Part shown: piece after piece, positions 34,847 through 41,912 of the stretch
Position numbering within the stretch: the first letter of the stretch is position 1
How the letters are laid out: the number at the start of each line of letters is the position of its first letter
Source of the DNA: an uncultured Bacilli bacterium
GTDB lineage: Bacteria; Bacillota_I; Bacilli_A; RF39; UBA660
DNA: 41,912 nucleotides
Assembly (NCBI GenBank): GCA_944358535.1
Contig: CALVRH010000010.1
Location: forward strand, 1-41,912
Reading direction: 5' to 3'
Notes under the pieces: generated by a model
What the model was told of the DNA's origin: nothing
Databases searched by the model: none
The model's input: only the letters and a program-made list of their open reading frames with translations
Translations under genes and position numbers: made by a program

Positions 34847-35734
34847 TTATTCAACGATGTATGGATCAGATTGGGTACCTGTACCACCTATGATTTTGAC
34901 TTCAGATGAAAGGTAGAGAGTTGGTCTAATGGCTTGTTCCTTGCTTACAGAAGTGCGATAAATAGATCCAGAAGAATCAATATACCATACGTTGGAAAAA
35001 TATGCACTAATTGTCCACCAGTTTGCATTATAGTTTAACCAATTATTAGTTCCATATGCTTGTACTGAACTAGTTCTTTGATATTCATATCTAGATGGTA
35101 AAGCAATATACATTTCTTTATTACCACCATTATTTTTTTCTAACCAAACTAGGTCTGCAATACTTACATTTGTTCTAGTCGCACTACCAGTGCCCCAAAG
35201 ATGTGAAACAATTTGATTTCTTGCTGTTATATTTAAATTATTATAGTAAGTGTCATTTAAATATTCACTTAAAGAAGAATACTCAAACCCAGCATAATCA
35301 GGATAGCTATCATCCCATTTCATATTTCCAATACTATTTATTCGTACTATTTTTATTGTTCCATCACATTCAATTGACATTATTCTCCAACCAGCTTGTT
35401 CATTATTAAAAGTTATATAATTGTTTGGATTGGCTCCTTTATAAAAATATCGACATTCAATATCATCAATATATAATCCATTGCCCGAAGTGACAATAGG
35501 TACATTATTCAACAATTCTTTTCCTCCGCTATCGGATGTTTTGCACGTATTATAAAGCTCATCTATAGCTCCTTGTACATCAGTACTTTTAAGTCCACTT
35601 TCAGTGTTATCATATGTAACATCATTACTTGGAAAGTATGTGGCAGCTGATGCACCTATAGTTCCAAATATTATGGCTGTTAATATGCATATAAATATTC
35701 TGTTTTTTAGAATTTTTTTTATTTTTTCTTTCAT
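34847..35734 (-). CDS. secreted surface protein, paralogue of the one at 10471
   Basis: 295 residues with the same plan as the gene at 10471: basic start and hydrophobic segment (IFICILTAIIFGTIGASAA), YFPSNDVTYDN, SGLKSTDVQGAIDELY, a divergent middle, WWTISA near residue 235, and a GGTGTQSDPY end. The first 60 residues are nearly identical to the other copy, whereas the middle is not. The middle is rich in Tyr, Asn and Ser, as in exposed binding surfaces. It is divergent from a single-XRE gene 106 bp away. Function unknown. Confidence 0.75.
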   Translation of the reverse strand: MKEKIKKILKNRIFICILTAIIFGTIGASAATYFPSNDVTYDNTESGLKSTDVQGAIDELYNTCKTSDSGGKELLNNVPIVTSGNGLYIDDIECRYFYKGANPNNYITFNNEQAGWRIMSIECDGTIKIVRINSIGNMKWDDSYPDYAGFEYSSLSEYLNDTYYNNLNITARNQIVSHLWGTGSATRTNVSIADLVWLEKNNGGNKEMYIALPSRYEYQRTSSVQAYGTNNWLNYNANWWTISAYFSNVWYIDSSGSIYRTSVSKEQAIRPTLYLSSEVKIIGGTGTQSDPYIVE

Positions 35735-35775
35735 AACCTATTCCTCTCTACTTTATCCTTTAATATAATTTTACT

Positions 35776-35788
35776 CCACGTTTCGTGG
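35776..35788. promoter_or_regulatory. inverted repeat, candidate operator 1
   Basis: CCACG TTT CGTGG, five perfect base pairs around a 3-bp centre, GC-rich in an AT-rich gap between the surface-protein and XRE genes. Confidence 0.5.
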
Positions 35789-35807
35789 CTAGTCAAGACA
35801 AAAATGC

Positions 35808-35826
35808 CACATTATGCAACAATGTG
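35808..35826. promoter_or_regulatory. inverted repeat, candidate operator 2
   Basis: CACATT, 7 bp, AATGTG. It lies just upstream of the XRE start and may be a second site for the same regulator. Confidence 0.5.
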
Positions 35827-35840
35827 AATGGTGATGTAAA

Positions 35841-36074
35841 ATGATAGGAAAAATTATTAAGTATGCGAGAAGTAAAGCTAATCTTACACAGGAGGAGCTT
35901 GGAAAGTTAGCAAATATTAACCGAACAACTTTAGGAAATTATGAGACGGAATTTAGGCAACCTACTTTTGAAATGATTGAGACTTTATTAAATAAATGTG
36001 GAGTTAAAATATATTTTGAGATGAGTAATGGTGAGCGGTTTGAAAGCAAGGATGTTATGCGTAAAGACATTTAA
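35841..36074 (+). CDS. XRE-family regulator, single HTH
   Basis: 77 residues. An XRE HTH spans about 4-58 (LTQEELGKLANINRTTLGNYE), then a short tail. GGTGATG precedes ATG 35841. It is divergent from the surface-protein gene at 34847 and probably controls it. The counterpart at 11525 has two XRE domains, so the two modules share the layout but not the regulator size. Ends at a bidirectional terminator. Confidence 0.88.
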   Translation: MIGKIIKYARSKANLTQEELGKLANINRTTLGNYETEFRQPTFEMIETLLNKCGVKIYFEMSNGERFESKDVMRKDI

Positions 36075-36100
36075 AAAGAGTTCGTTTTTGAACTCTTTTG
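36073..36100. terminator. bidirectional terminator
   Basis: AAAAGAGTTC/GAACTCTTTT perfect 10-bp stem, 6-nt loop, between the XRE gene and the convergent thioredoxin-like gene. Confidence 0.9.
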
Positions 36101-37231
36101 TTATGCCATCATGAATATTCCTGGAAAATATATTAAGATGAAGGCTGCTACTAACATTAATATACCAGCTATTAATCTATTATATGTTCCTATAGTATTT
36201 TCAATAATAAGTTCTTTAATAATAATGTTTACAATACCTACTAGAATTAGGCTAGTAATTAAATACATAAGGAAATATAAAAGCATATAGATGGTGGTGT
36301 TAGAAACACCTTGAATCTCTAAAGCGGTTTGGACTAAAGTTGGTGAACTATGAGCTTGATTAACTAAGGTAAATGTGGTTATGATACTAGTTACAATGAC
36401 ACCTAATGCATACATTATCATTTGTTTTTTACCAAATAATTCTTGAAGTATTTGAAGAATACTTTTTTTGGGAACATTTATTTTAATATGGGCGTCAACG
36501 CTAATGGCTCCGACTATGATGGCAACAATACTTATAAATGTTCTAATGAAAGTGGTTTGATTGATGGTAAATTCAGCTCCAGTAAATGTAATTATCATAT
36601 AGGTTATACTACTAGTTATAATGAATACGCCACCTAATATTAGACGTTTTTTATTATTATATATGGTAAGCATTATTCCAGCTAAGAATAATATTATCCA
36701 AAGGGAGCCTAAATTAATGGCATCCCCTATTCCTTCGGTCATGGTGATAGTAGCAGCACTTGTTTTTTTAACATTAGTATTTCCTAATAAGGTAAAATGA
36801 ATGGTTGGATTATTATCTAAAGTAGTACTTGTTGGCACTGCTTTACCATCTTTAACTAATTCAACAACATTTATGTTATTTTGTTTAAGATTATCAAGGA
36901 TGGTCTTTTTGATTTCTTTACCTATTTCGTCATTAAATCCGTCAAAGACTTTACCACCAATAACGGTTAAAGGTACACCTTCTCCTTTGTCATTTAAAGT
37001 GGTTCTAACTTTGGTTAGTAATTCATTATTTTCTTCATTATCCCAAACTTCATATGTTTGAATATTTACATTTTTACCTAGCTGGCTTTTTAGGACTTTT
37101 AGATAATCTTCTTCTTTAGCGCAGTGCGGACAACCATCACCATAAAATAAAGTTACATCAACTTCTTTGGCTTCTACTTTGGCAAATGGTATAATTAAGA
37201 ACATGGTTAATATTAATAACAATTTTTTCAT
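36101..37231 (-). CDS. membrane protein with external thioredoxin-like CPHC domain
   Basis: 376 residues. A signal peptide (1-21, KVEA end) is followed by a thioredoxin/glutaredoxin-type domain with C34-P-H-C37 (FYGDGCPHCAKEE) and a cis-Pro loop (GVPLTVIGG), then about seven membrane segments from residue 175 on. The domain therefore lies outside and the layout is DsbD-like, though the membrane half does not have the paired-cysteine motifs I expect for DsbD/CcdA. It likely takes part in thiol redox at the surface. It overlaps the cysteine desulfurase gene as ATGA, hence coupled. Confidence 0.75.
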   Translation of the reverse strand: MKKLLLILTMFLIIPFAKVEAKEVDVTLFYGDGCPHCAKEEDYLKVLKSQLGKNVNIQTYEVWDNEENNELLTKVRTTLNDKGEGVPLTVIGGKVFDGFNDEIGKEIKKTILDNLKQNNINVVELVKDGKAVPTSTTLDNNPTIHFTLLGNTNVKKTSAATITMTEGIGDAINLGSLWIILFLAGIMLTIYNNKKRLILGGVFIITSSITYMIITFTGAEFTINQTTFIRTFISIVAIIVGAISVDAHIKINVPKKSILQILQELFGKKQMIMYALGVIVTSIITTFTLVNQAHSSPTLVQTALEIQGVSNTTIYMLLYFLMYLITSLILVGIVNIIIKELIIENTIGTYNRLIAGILMLVAAFILIYFPGIFMMA

Positions 37232-38346
37232 TGTATTCCTCCTAGCAATTTTTTATAACTTTCATCAAATGCTTTGAGAAAGTTTTCAATATCGGTTTTA
37301 GTAGTTTTTTTAGATAGGCTTATTCTAATACTAGTTTTAGCTTTTTCTTCATCGTTTGTGAGAGCTAAAACTGATTTTGATGCATTTCCTATAGAACAAG
37401 CGCTTTGAGTGGAAATATATACATCGTTTTCTTCTAGACTATGGAGCAAAGTTTCTGGTTTAATTCCTTTAATGCTTATATTTAAGATATGAGGAATGGA
37501 GTTTTCATTACTATTGATTGAAAGATTTGGATAGTCTTTTAATTTATTTTTTATTATTTGATTCAATTCTTGTACTTTTTTAATATCATCATCTATGTTT
37601 TGATAACTTAGTCTTAAGGCTTTGGCTGTAGAAACAATTAGTTCTAAAGGTGGGGTTCCACTACGAAATACTGTTGTACTTTTACCACCTGCGATTAAAG
37701 GTTCTATATTCAGATTTTCTTTTTTATATAAAATACCGATTCCTTTAAAGCCAAAGAATTTATGGGCAGAAAAGCTAGCTGCATCAACATTAGCTAAATC
37801 AAATTTTATTTTACCAACAGCTTGAGTTATGTCACTATGAAAGATTATTTTGGGGTAGTTTTTTAAAAGTTTTCCGATTTCTTCAATGGGCTGGCGAATA
37901 CCAGTTTCACTACTGACCATACTTATTGTAACTAATACAGTATCGTCTGTTAATAGTTTTTTTAATTCATCTAATTTAACTATACCCTTTTCTAATGGGA
38001 CATAATCTATTTTAAATCCTTTTTCTTCTAGCTGTTTTAGTGGACCATAGATAGATGAATGTTCTAGCTTAGTGGTGATTATATGTTTACCTCTATTTTG
38101 AAATTTTTCCATAGCTTTAATGATGGTATTATTACTTTCACTAGCGCCTGATGTATATATGATTTCGCTTGGCTTAATGTTTAATATTTTGGATATTTGA
38201 TTAGTACTTGCATCAATTAAATGTTTAGATTTTACTCCTAGTTTATGAAGAGAATTTGGGTTTCCAATATATTTTGTCGCTTTGACAAAGCTATCTAAAA
38301 CTTCTTCATCAACAGGAGTTGTGGCACTATAATCTAAGTATGTCAT
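37228..38346 (-). CDS. cysteine desulfurase (NifS/IscS family)
   Basis: 372 residues from ATG 38346 with AAAGGA upstream. YLDYSATTPVDEEVL at the start; the PLP-lysine is in FSAHKFFGFKG; HSDITQAVGK holds the Asp/Gln that bind the cofactor; the active cysteine is in STQSACSIGN. It moves sulfur from cysteine as a persulfide for Fe-S clusters or tRNA thiolation. It follows mutL by 13 bp and precedes the thioredoxin-like gene. No thiI or mnmA is adjacent, so its acceptor is not clear. Confidence 0.9.
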   Translation of the reverse strand: MTYLDYSATTPVDEEVLDSFVKATKYIGNPNSLHKLGVKSKHLIDASTNQISKILNIKPSEIIYTSGASESNNTIIKAMEKFQNRGKHIITTKLEHSSIYGPLKQLEEKGFKIDYVPLEKGIVKLDELKKLLTDDTVLVTISMVSSETGIRQPIEEIGKLLKNYPKIIFHSDITQAVGKIKFDLANVDAASFSAHKFFGFKGIGILYKKENLNIEPLIAGGKSTTVFRSGTPPLELIVSTAKALRLSYQNIDDDIKKVQELNQIIKNKLKDYPNLSINSNENSIPHILNISIKGIKPETLLHSLEENDVYISTQSACSIGNASKSVLALTNDEEKAKTSIRISLSKKTTKTDIENFLKAFDESYKKLLGGIQ

Positions 38347-38359
38347 ATTTTTTTCCTTT

Positions 38360-40180
38360 CTATTTGATTGTATCAAAACCACTACGTTTAAATAATTTTT
38401 CTAAGTCGTAGTTTGAATAATAAATCATGGTTGGTCTTCCATGTGGACAATTAAAGGGATTTTTACAGTTTCTAAGATCAGTGATTAGGGCTTCCATTTC
38501 TTCTAATGTAATATTAGTATTTGCTTTAATGGCGTGTTTACAACTCATCATGGTAGCTACTTTTTCATTAAATTTTTCGATACTAAAATCTTTTTTAGTG
38601 GTAATGACTATTTCAATGATTTTTCTTATTGATTCTTCTTCGTAACCTTTAGGAATCCAAGTTGGATGTTCTTTCACAATGACTGAGTTGATACCAAACT
38701 CTTCTATTTTAAATTTTAATTCTTCTAAGATATGCATGTTTTCTTTGAGAATAATAAATTCATCATTTGATAGTTCAATTGTTATTGGAAAAAGTAAAGG
38801 TGTACTTGCAATATTTGGTTTTCCCATGGCTTCTTTAAACTTTTCATAATTACATCTTTCTTTAGCGGCGTGCTGATCAATAATGTACATACCTTTTTCG
38901 TTTTGGGCAATGATGTATGTTCCATGGACTAAACCAACTGGATACATTTCTGGCATAAATTCTTTTTCTTCTTCTTTTGTAGTGACTTTATATTCATCAT
39001 CTTCCATGACGACTTCGTGAACAATGTCACCATTTATTTCGTCTTCATAAATGCTTTCATTTACTGGAATTTCTGGTTCATCAAAGGTTATTTCTCTAGT
39101 TTCAACTTTTGGATTTTCATGAGAGTGTCTTTCTAGGTCGAATCTCAATTCTTCCCTTTTTGGTTTTTCTTTTCTAACAGAGACTTCTGGAATAAGATTC
39201 CTATCAGTAATAGCAGCCTTAATAGTTAGACTAATTAGTTCTAGTAAGGTGTCCATTTTACTGAATTTAATATCCATTTTAGTTGGGTGAATATTGACGT
39301 CGATAACGCTTGGGTCAACTAAAATATTTATTACGGTAATTGGATAACGATTATCTGGTTTATACGAATGATAAGCATCATTAATGATACGATTGATATC
39401 CATGTTTCTGACTACTCTTCCATTGACGATAGTGACAATATTATTTCTGCTTGAGCGATGAACTTCAGGGAGTGATACATACCCAGATATTTCATAGTCA
39501 GGATTTTCTCCTTTTATAGGAACCATTTTTCTTGCAACATCAGTTCCGTAGATGCTTTGAATTACTTTTAGAATATTTCCTTTTCCATCGGTTCTTAGAA
39601 TGATGTTATCGTTATTTTTTAAGGTAAATCTGATATTGGGCTGAGAGAGGGCAAGTTTATTTATATAATCAGTAATATTAGCCAATTCAGTATACAAGCT
39701 TTTCATGTGTTTAAGTCTAGCTGGGGTATTATAAAATAGTTCACTGACGGTAATGGTGGTACCTTTTCTGGCATCACCTAAGCCGACTTCTTTAATTTTT
39801 CCCCCATCAATAACTACATGGGTTCCAATATCATTCATGCATGTTTTTAGATCGACTTTACTGACAGCTGCAATGGAAGCAAGAGCTTCTCCTCTAAAAC
39901 CTAAAGTAGTTAATCTATATAGGTCATCTTCATCATCTATTTTACTAGTGGCATGTCTAGAAAAGGCTAGGACTGCATCATCTTTATCCATTCCTTTACC
40001 ATTATCGGTAACTTTTATTTGTCTAGTTCCGGCATCTTCTAGTTCAACTTTGATTTCAGTGCTTCCAGCATCAATACTATTTTCGACAAGTTCTTTGACG
40101 ACAGAGGCACATTTTTCAACAACTTCACCAGCGGCTATTTTATTTGCTAAAAGTTCATCCATTATTTTTATTACAGCCAT
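38360..40180 (-). CDS. mutL: DNA mismatch repair protein MutL
   Basis: 606 residues. The GHKL ATPase spans 1-330: LLANKIAAGEVVEKCASVVKELVENSIDAG, TDNGKGM, TLGFRGEALASIAAVS. A variable acidic linker follows, then the C-terminal dimerisation domain with the metal site DQHAAKERCNYE (about residue 430), the endonuclease motif of MutL from bacteria without MutH, and a CPHGRPT end. It nicks DNA in mismatch repair with MutS, which is not in the window. AGGGTGATG precedes ATG 40180. First gene of a three-gene operon. Confidence 0.95.
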   Translation of the reverse strand: MAVIKIMDELLANKIAAGEVVEKCASVVKELVENSIDAGSTEIKVELEDAGTRQIKVTDNGKGMDKDDAVLAFSRHATSKIDDEDDLYRLTTLGFRGEALASIAAVSKVDLKTCMNDIGTHVVIDGGKIKEVGLGDARKGTTITVSELFYNTPARLKHMKSLYTELANITDYINKLALSQPNIRFTLKNNDNIILRTDGKGNILKVIQSIYGTDVARKMVPIKGENPDYEISGYVSLPEVHRSSRNNIVTIVNGRVVRNMDINRIINDAYHSYKPDNRYPITVINILVDPSVIDVNIHPTKMDIKFSKMDTLLELISLTIKAAITDRNLIPEVSVRKEKPKREELRFDLERHSHENPKVETREITFDEPEIPVNESIYEDEINGDIVHEVVMEDDEYKVTTKEEEKEFMPEMYPVGLVHGTYIIAQNEKGMYIIDQHAAKERCNYEKFKEAMGKPNIASTPLLFPITIELSNDEFIILKENMHILEELKFKIEEFGINSVIVKEHPTWIPKGYEEESIRKIIEIVITTKKDFSIEKFNEKVATMMSCKHAIKANTNITLEEMEALITDLRNCKNPFNCPHGRPTMIYYSNYDLEKLFKRSGFDTIK

Positions 40181-40211
40181 AACATCACCCTACTTTTAAC
40201 CTTCTTATAAG

Positions 40212-40220
40212 ATTATATCA
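40212..40220 (-). promoter_or_regulatory. extended -10 promoter of mutL
   Basis: TGATATAAT on the minus strand, a perfect extended -10, 32 bp before the mutL start. The -35 region is weak, as is usual for extended -10 promoters. Confidence 0.5.
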
Positions 40221-40279
40221 TTATTTAGCTAGAAAACATAGGTTTTGCAAATATGTTGAGTAAAATTTTTATAAAAAAC

Positions 40280-40308
40280 TAGGCAAATTATTTAAAATAT
40301 TATATAAT
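40280..40308 (+). promoter_or_regulatory. promoter of tRNA-Thr
   Basis: TAGGCA (-35), 17 bp, TATAAT (-10), followed by the tRNA 15 bp downstream. Confidence 0.6.
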
Positions 40309-40323
40309 ATTATTGTTTGATGT

Positions 40324-40399
40324 GCTGGAGTAGCTCAGTTGGTAGAGCAGCTGTCTCGTAATCAGCAGGTCGCAGGTTCGAGTCCTGTTTCCAGCACCA
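40324..40399 (+). tRNA. tRNA-Thr (anticodon CGU)
   Basis: 76 nt with an encoded CCA. Acceptor GCTGGAG/TTCCAGC, D arm GCTC/GAGC with AGTTGGTA, anticodon loop CTCGTAA reading CGT, variable loop AGGTC, T arm around TTCGAGT. The anticodon stem has one U-U mismatch at its top (GCTGT/TCAGC). A terminator follows. Minor-codon tRNA; a common integration site for mobile elements. Confidence 0.96.
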
Positions 40400-40410
40400 T
40401 TATAAAAATA

Positions 40411-40435
40411 AACCGCTGAAAATCAACGGTTTTTT
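40411..40435 (+). terminator. terminator after tRNA-Thr
   Basis: AACCG/CGGTT stem extended by TGA/TCA past a 1x1 mismatch, followed by a run of T. Confidence 0.8.
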
Positions 40436-40451
40436 AATATATTTTTATAAT

Positions 40452-40475
40452 TAGGTACAAATTAGGTACAAAATT
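40452..40475. repeat. short direct repeat next to the tRNA, att-like
   Basis: AATTAGGTACAA occurs twice in tandem (the second copy followed by AATTTT), about 53 bp downstream of the tRNA. Such a repeat beside a tRNA is suggestive of an integrase binding or attachment region. There is no integrase gene in the window. Confidence 0.4.
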
Positions 40476-40502
40476 TTATTGATATTGTTCTTTTATCTCT
40501 AC

Positions 40503-40532
40503 AAAAAAACACCCTAGGAAAAAACCTAGGGT
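40503..40532 (-). terminator. terminator of the PBECR-like gene
   Basis: ACCCTAGG/CCTAGGGT perfect 8-bp stem, 6-nt loop, and seven T on the minus strand. Confidence 0.9.
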
Positions 40533-40543
40533 TTAATTGATTA

Positions 40544-40960
40544 TTATATAAAAATATCATCTATCTCGCCATCTAACATTAGTTGTTCTTCTTTAGCACG
40601 ACGATTATTTATTTTATTTGAATTTGCGGGGTAAAAACTTTTAATTTTTAATGTAGAGCCAAAATTAATTCTAACTGCAACTACAATCATATCTCCTATT
40701 TTTTTATAATATTCTAATCCTTTGGTCGTTTTATTATAAAATACTTCATCCGGCTTTTTTATAACTTTACTCAATTTTGACCATATATACTCAATTTGTT
40801 CTATACTACCAAAATCTTTTAAGTGTTTTGTTATTACATGTTGTTTAACATTACTATAAACAACTATAGGTTTGTTAGCATGTTCTTGCAAATTCCACCT
40901 TTCAGCTATAGCTGGATGTAGTTTTCCTATATATTCAAAATTTTGACTCTTATTCCCCAC
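40544..40960 (-). CDS. PBECR-like (barnase/EndoU/colicin E5/RelE-fold) domain protein
   Basis: 138 residues if GTG 40960 is the start, which has AGAAGG at an 8-base spacing; a GTG at 40969 overlaps that site. The core KQHVITKHLKDFG, YIWSKLSKVIKKPDEVFYN, GLEYYKKIGDMIVVAVRIN and LKIKSFYPAN fits the phage BECR-fold nuclease-like domains (H/R-x-x-H at the start, a beta hairpin and a Lys/Ser-rich end). Such domains are found as toxins or as parts of phage and polyvalent proteins. The gene follows a terminator-bearing structured RNA and is divergent in base composition from it. Substrate unknown; the family call is by pattern only. Confidence 0.55.
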   Translation of the reverse strand: MGNKSQNFEYIGKLHPAIAERWNLQEHANKPIVVYSNVKQHVITKHLKDFGSIEQIEYIWSKLSKVIKKPDEVFYNKTTKGLEYYKKIGDMIVVAVRINFGSTLKIKSFYPANSNKINNRRAKEEQLMLDGEIDDIFI

Positions 40961-40974
40961 ATATAACACCTTCT

Positions 40975-41127
40975 AAAAAAAATAGGCCTGCCCGCAGGCA
41001 GACCGTTGAGCAACTTGGCTGGGCATCACTTCCAGCATCCCATCGAAAAGGGTTGCCCCAATTCTACACTTAAGACTTTCGTCCGGCGACGGTCGATGAC
41101 ACTCCGTCGTTCAAATTACTCTGTTTG
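40975..41127 (-). ncRNA. GC-rich structured RNA candidate, possibly HEARO/IscB omega-RNA-like
   Basis: About 150 bp that are much richer in G+C than the flanks. On the minus strand: CGACGG can pair with CCGTCG; GAC-GAAA-GTC and GGG-GCAA-CCC are hairpins closed by GNRA tetraloops; GCTGG pairs with CCAGC; GACCGT near the start pairs with ACGGTC near the end, closing a multi-branched fold. It ends in GCCTG-CGGG-CAGGC and eight T, an intrinsic terminator. There is no good ORF in it. The fold style and the GTGTCATCGACCG segment remind me of HEARO RNAs, the guide RNAs of IscB elements, but no iscB gene is present; this is recollection, not a match. Confidence 0.6.
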
Positions 41128-41154
41128 GAATATACCACGAAATGAACGCAAAAA

Positions 41155-41339
41155 TTAGCAGATTGTGGAGGTTAATTCCAATTTAATTATAACATCTGTT
41201 TTATTTTTGTTCAACTTAAAGCCAAACAAATTTTCTAAAGATGTACAAGTAATATACATTTTTTTTGAAGTTTTGTCAATAACTACATGTATATTTATGC
41301 ATTCTTGATTAACAAAGTTAGCTAAAATTTTTATAAAGA
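41155..41339 (-). pseudogene. C-terminal remnant of an HPr-like gene
   Basis: The frame opens right at the end of the tnpB element and has no ATG start or ribosome binding site; it ends at the stop at 41155. ILANFVNQECINIHVV, KKMYITCTSLENLFGF and KTDVIIKLE have the strand/helix rhythm of the C-terminal two thirds of HPr phosphocarrier-like proteins (xxKSIMGVMSLxxxKGxxIxI). The phosphorylated histidine would be in the missing part. Probably a gene cut by the insertion sequence. Confidence 0.35.
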
Positions 41340-41343
41340 ACAA

Positions 41344-41481
41344 AATACCAAAATAAATTTTGGCATTAGCTTACCTCACGGTAAGCTTTTTCTACTTCAC
41401 AGAAACCTAAGGCTTCTCCATAGACCAGTATCGGATAGTCGCTACCCTAATTTATATTATTTATTTACCAAAATTTATTGA
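41344..41481 (-). ncRNA. right end of IS200/IS605-type element with probable omega-RNA
   Basis: Directly 3' of tnpB on the same strand. From 5' to 3' on the minus strand: GGGTAG-CGA-CTATCC, AGAAGCC-TTA-GGTTTCT, then the right-end hairpin AGCTTACC-GTGA-GGTAAGCT (41368-41387) and CCAAAA-TAAA-TTTTGG (41348-41363). This order and position match the omega-RNAs/right ends of IS200/IS605 elements, where the RNA guides TnpB. The exact element boundary cannot be fixed without a second copy. Confidence 0.65.
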
Positions 41482-41912
41482 TTAAATAGATTGCTCTAGA
41501 TATAACATGTATTTTTCTAAACCTTTGAACATTATATTAACTGCTGCATTATAATCACGTTCATGCTCTGTATGACATACTGGACATTCCCATTTCCTTA
41601 TACTTAAATTTTTTACTTCCTTATTTTGATAATTACAAACATTGCAAAGTTGACTACTTGGATAATATCTATCTATTTGTATCAGTTTTTTATTATTAAA
41701 GTTAGCTTTATATTTAAGTACTCTAATTATATCAGAAATTGGGTTTTCATTTAATCCTTTAGCTACGTAGTGATTTTTCTGCATACTTTTTACATCTAAA
41801 TTTTCAGTTACTATAATGTCATTTTCGTTTATTAGTTTATTTGTTATATCATGTATCATATGTTTTCTTGCATTTCTTATTTTTTGATATAATCTTTGTA
41901 TTTTTAGTTTCA
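41482..41912 (-). CDS. tnpB: RNA-guided nuclease TnpB, 3' part (runs off the window)
   Basis: The frame is open from 41482 through the right edge at 41912, so only the C-terminal 142 residues are seen. RuvC-II glutamate in VTENLDVKSM; zinc ribbon CNVC plus CPVC about 18 residues on; RuvC-III aspartate in ERDYNAAVNI. All three are intact, so the nuclease could be active. The ATG at 41859 is an internal methionine. TnpB with its omega-RNA cleaves DNA next to a transposon-associated motif. The rest of the element, including any tnpA, lies outside. Confidence 0.9.
   Translation of the reverse strand, partial: KLKIQRLYQKIRNARKHMIHDITNKLINENDIIVTENLDVKSMQKNHYVAKGLNENPISDIIRVLKYKANFNNKKLIQIDRYYPSSQLCNVCNYQNKEVKNLSIRKWECPVCHTEHERDYNAAVNIMFKGLEKYMLYLEQSI

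Noticed and set aside
39753-40199. 148-codon plus-strand frame opposite mutL
   Set aside because: Antisense shadow of the highly conserved MutL ATPase domain, serine-rich as expected from reverse reading, with no Shine-Dalgarno.
40544-41912. Prophage
   Set aside because: Only one phage-like domain and an IS element are present; no integrase, capsid, portal or terminase gene.
1-41912. Mollicute genetic code (UGA = Trp)
   Set aside because: rimM, rlmB, the cysteine desulfurase and others end at TGA at the expected family lengths, and tryptophan is coded by TGG.

Overview
This is a very AT-rich stretch of a low-GC Gram-positive (Bacillota/Firmicutes) chromosome, probably from an uncultured, host-associated lineage. 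Shine-Dalgarno sequences of the GGAGG and GGTGAT type are strong. UGA is used as a stop codon (rimM, rlmB and the cysteine desulfurase all end in TGA), so this is the standard bacterial code and not the mollicute code. A peptidoglycan pathway is present (murE with a DNPR motif, mraY, ftsW, a PASTA penicillin-binding protein), as is signal peptidase I, so the cell has a wall. Most genes are on the minus strand. Many intrinsic terminators start inside or overlap the stop codon of the gene they end.

Layout. 1-5.4 kb: a frameshifted small membrane protein, an ASCH-aminoglycoside-phosphotransferase-like fusion, an AlbA_2/RecG-C-type regulator behind four 12-bp tandem repeats, and a NatA/NatB-type ABC exporter behind a 12-bp palindrome. 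5.4-10.4 kb: an FkbM-type methyltransferase, a MacB/FtsX-type ABC pair, and exodeoxyribonuclease III. 10.4-12.9 kb: a secreted surface protein divergent from a double-XRE regulator, and a DUF362 protein. 13-17.4 kb: murE, a SigH-like sigma factor, rlmB, a nucleotidyltransferase-Mini-RNase III fusion, and rbgA. 17.4-20 kb: a small accessory island with a JAMM metalloprotease, a DUF1016 (YhcG-type) nuclease and a dead DinD/RhuM chimera, with a 165-bp non-coding repeat in both intergenic gaps. 20-25.4 kb: tsaC, a flavodoxin-like protein, lepB, rplS with a leader, two unknown genes, trmD, rimM and a SpoU methyltransferase. 25.4-30.7 kb: a pseudopilin, a GH25 lysozyme, a Sel1-repeat protein and an amino acid/dicarboxylate symporter. 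30.8-36 kb: ftsW, mraY, the PASTA PBP, then a second surface-protein/XRE pair paralogous to the first. 36-40.2 kb: a membrane thioredoxin-like protein, a cysteine desulfurase and mutL.

40.3-41.9 kb: a tRNA-Thr(CGU) borders an accessory segment. It holds a PBECR-like nuclease-domain gene, a GC-rich multi-hairpin RNA candidate ending in a terminator, an HPr-like gene remnant, and the 3' end of an IS200/IS605-type tnpB with its probable omega-RNA region. The tnpB gene runs off the right edge.

The core genes concern wall synthesis, ribosome maturation and tRNA/rRNA modification. The points most worth a second look are the structured RNA in front of the PBECR-like gene, the paired 165-bp intergenic repeats, the duplicated surface-protein/XRE modules, and the two unusual domain fusions (ASCH-APH and NTase-Mini-III).
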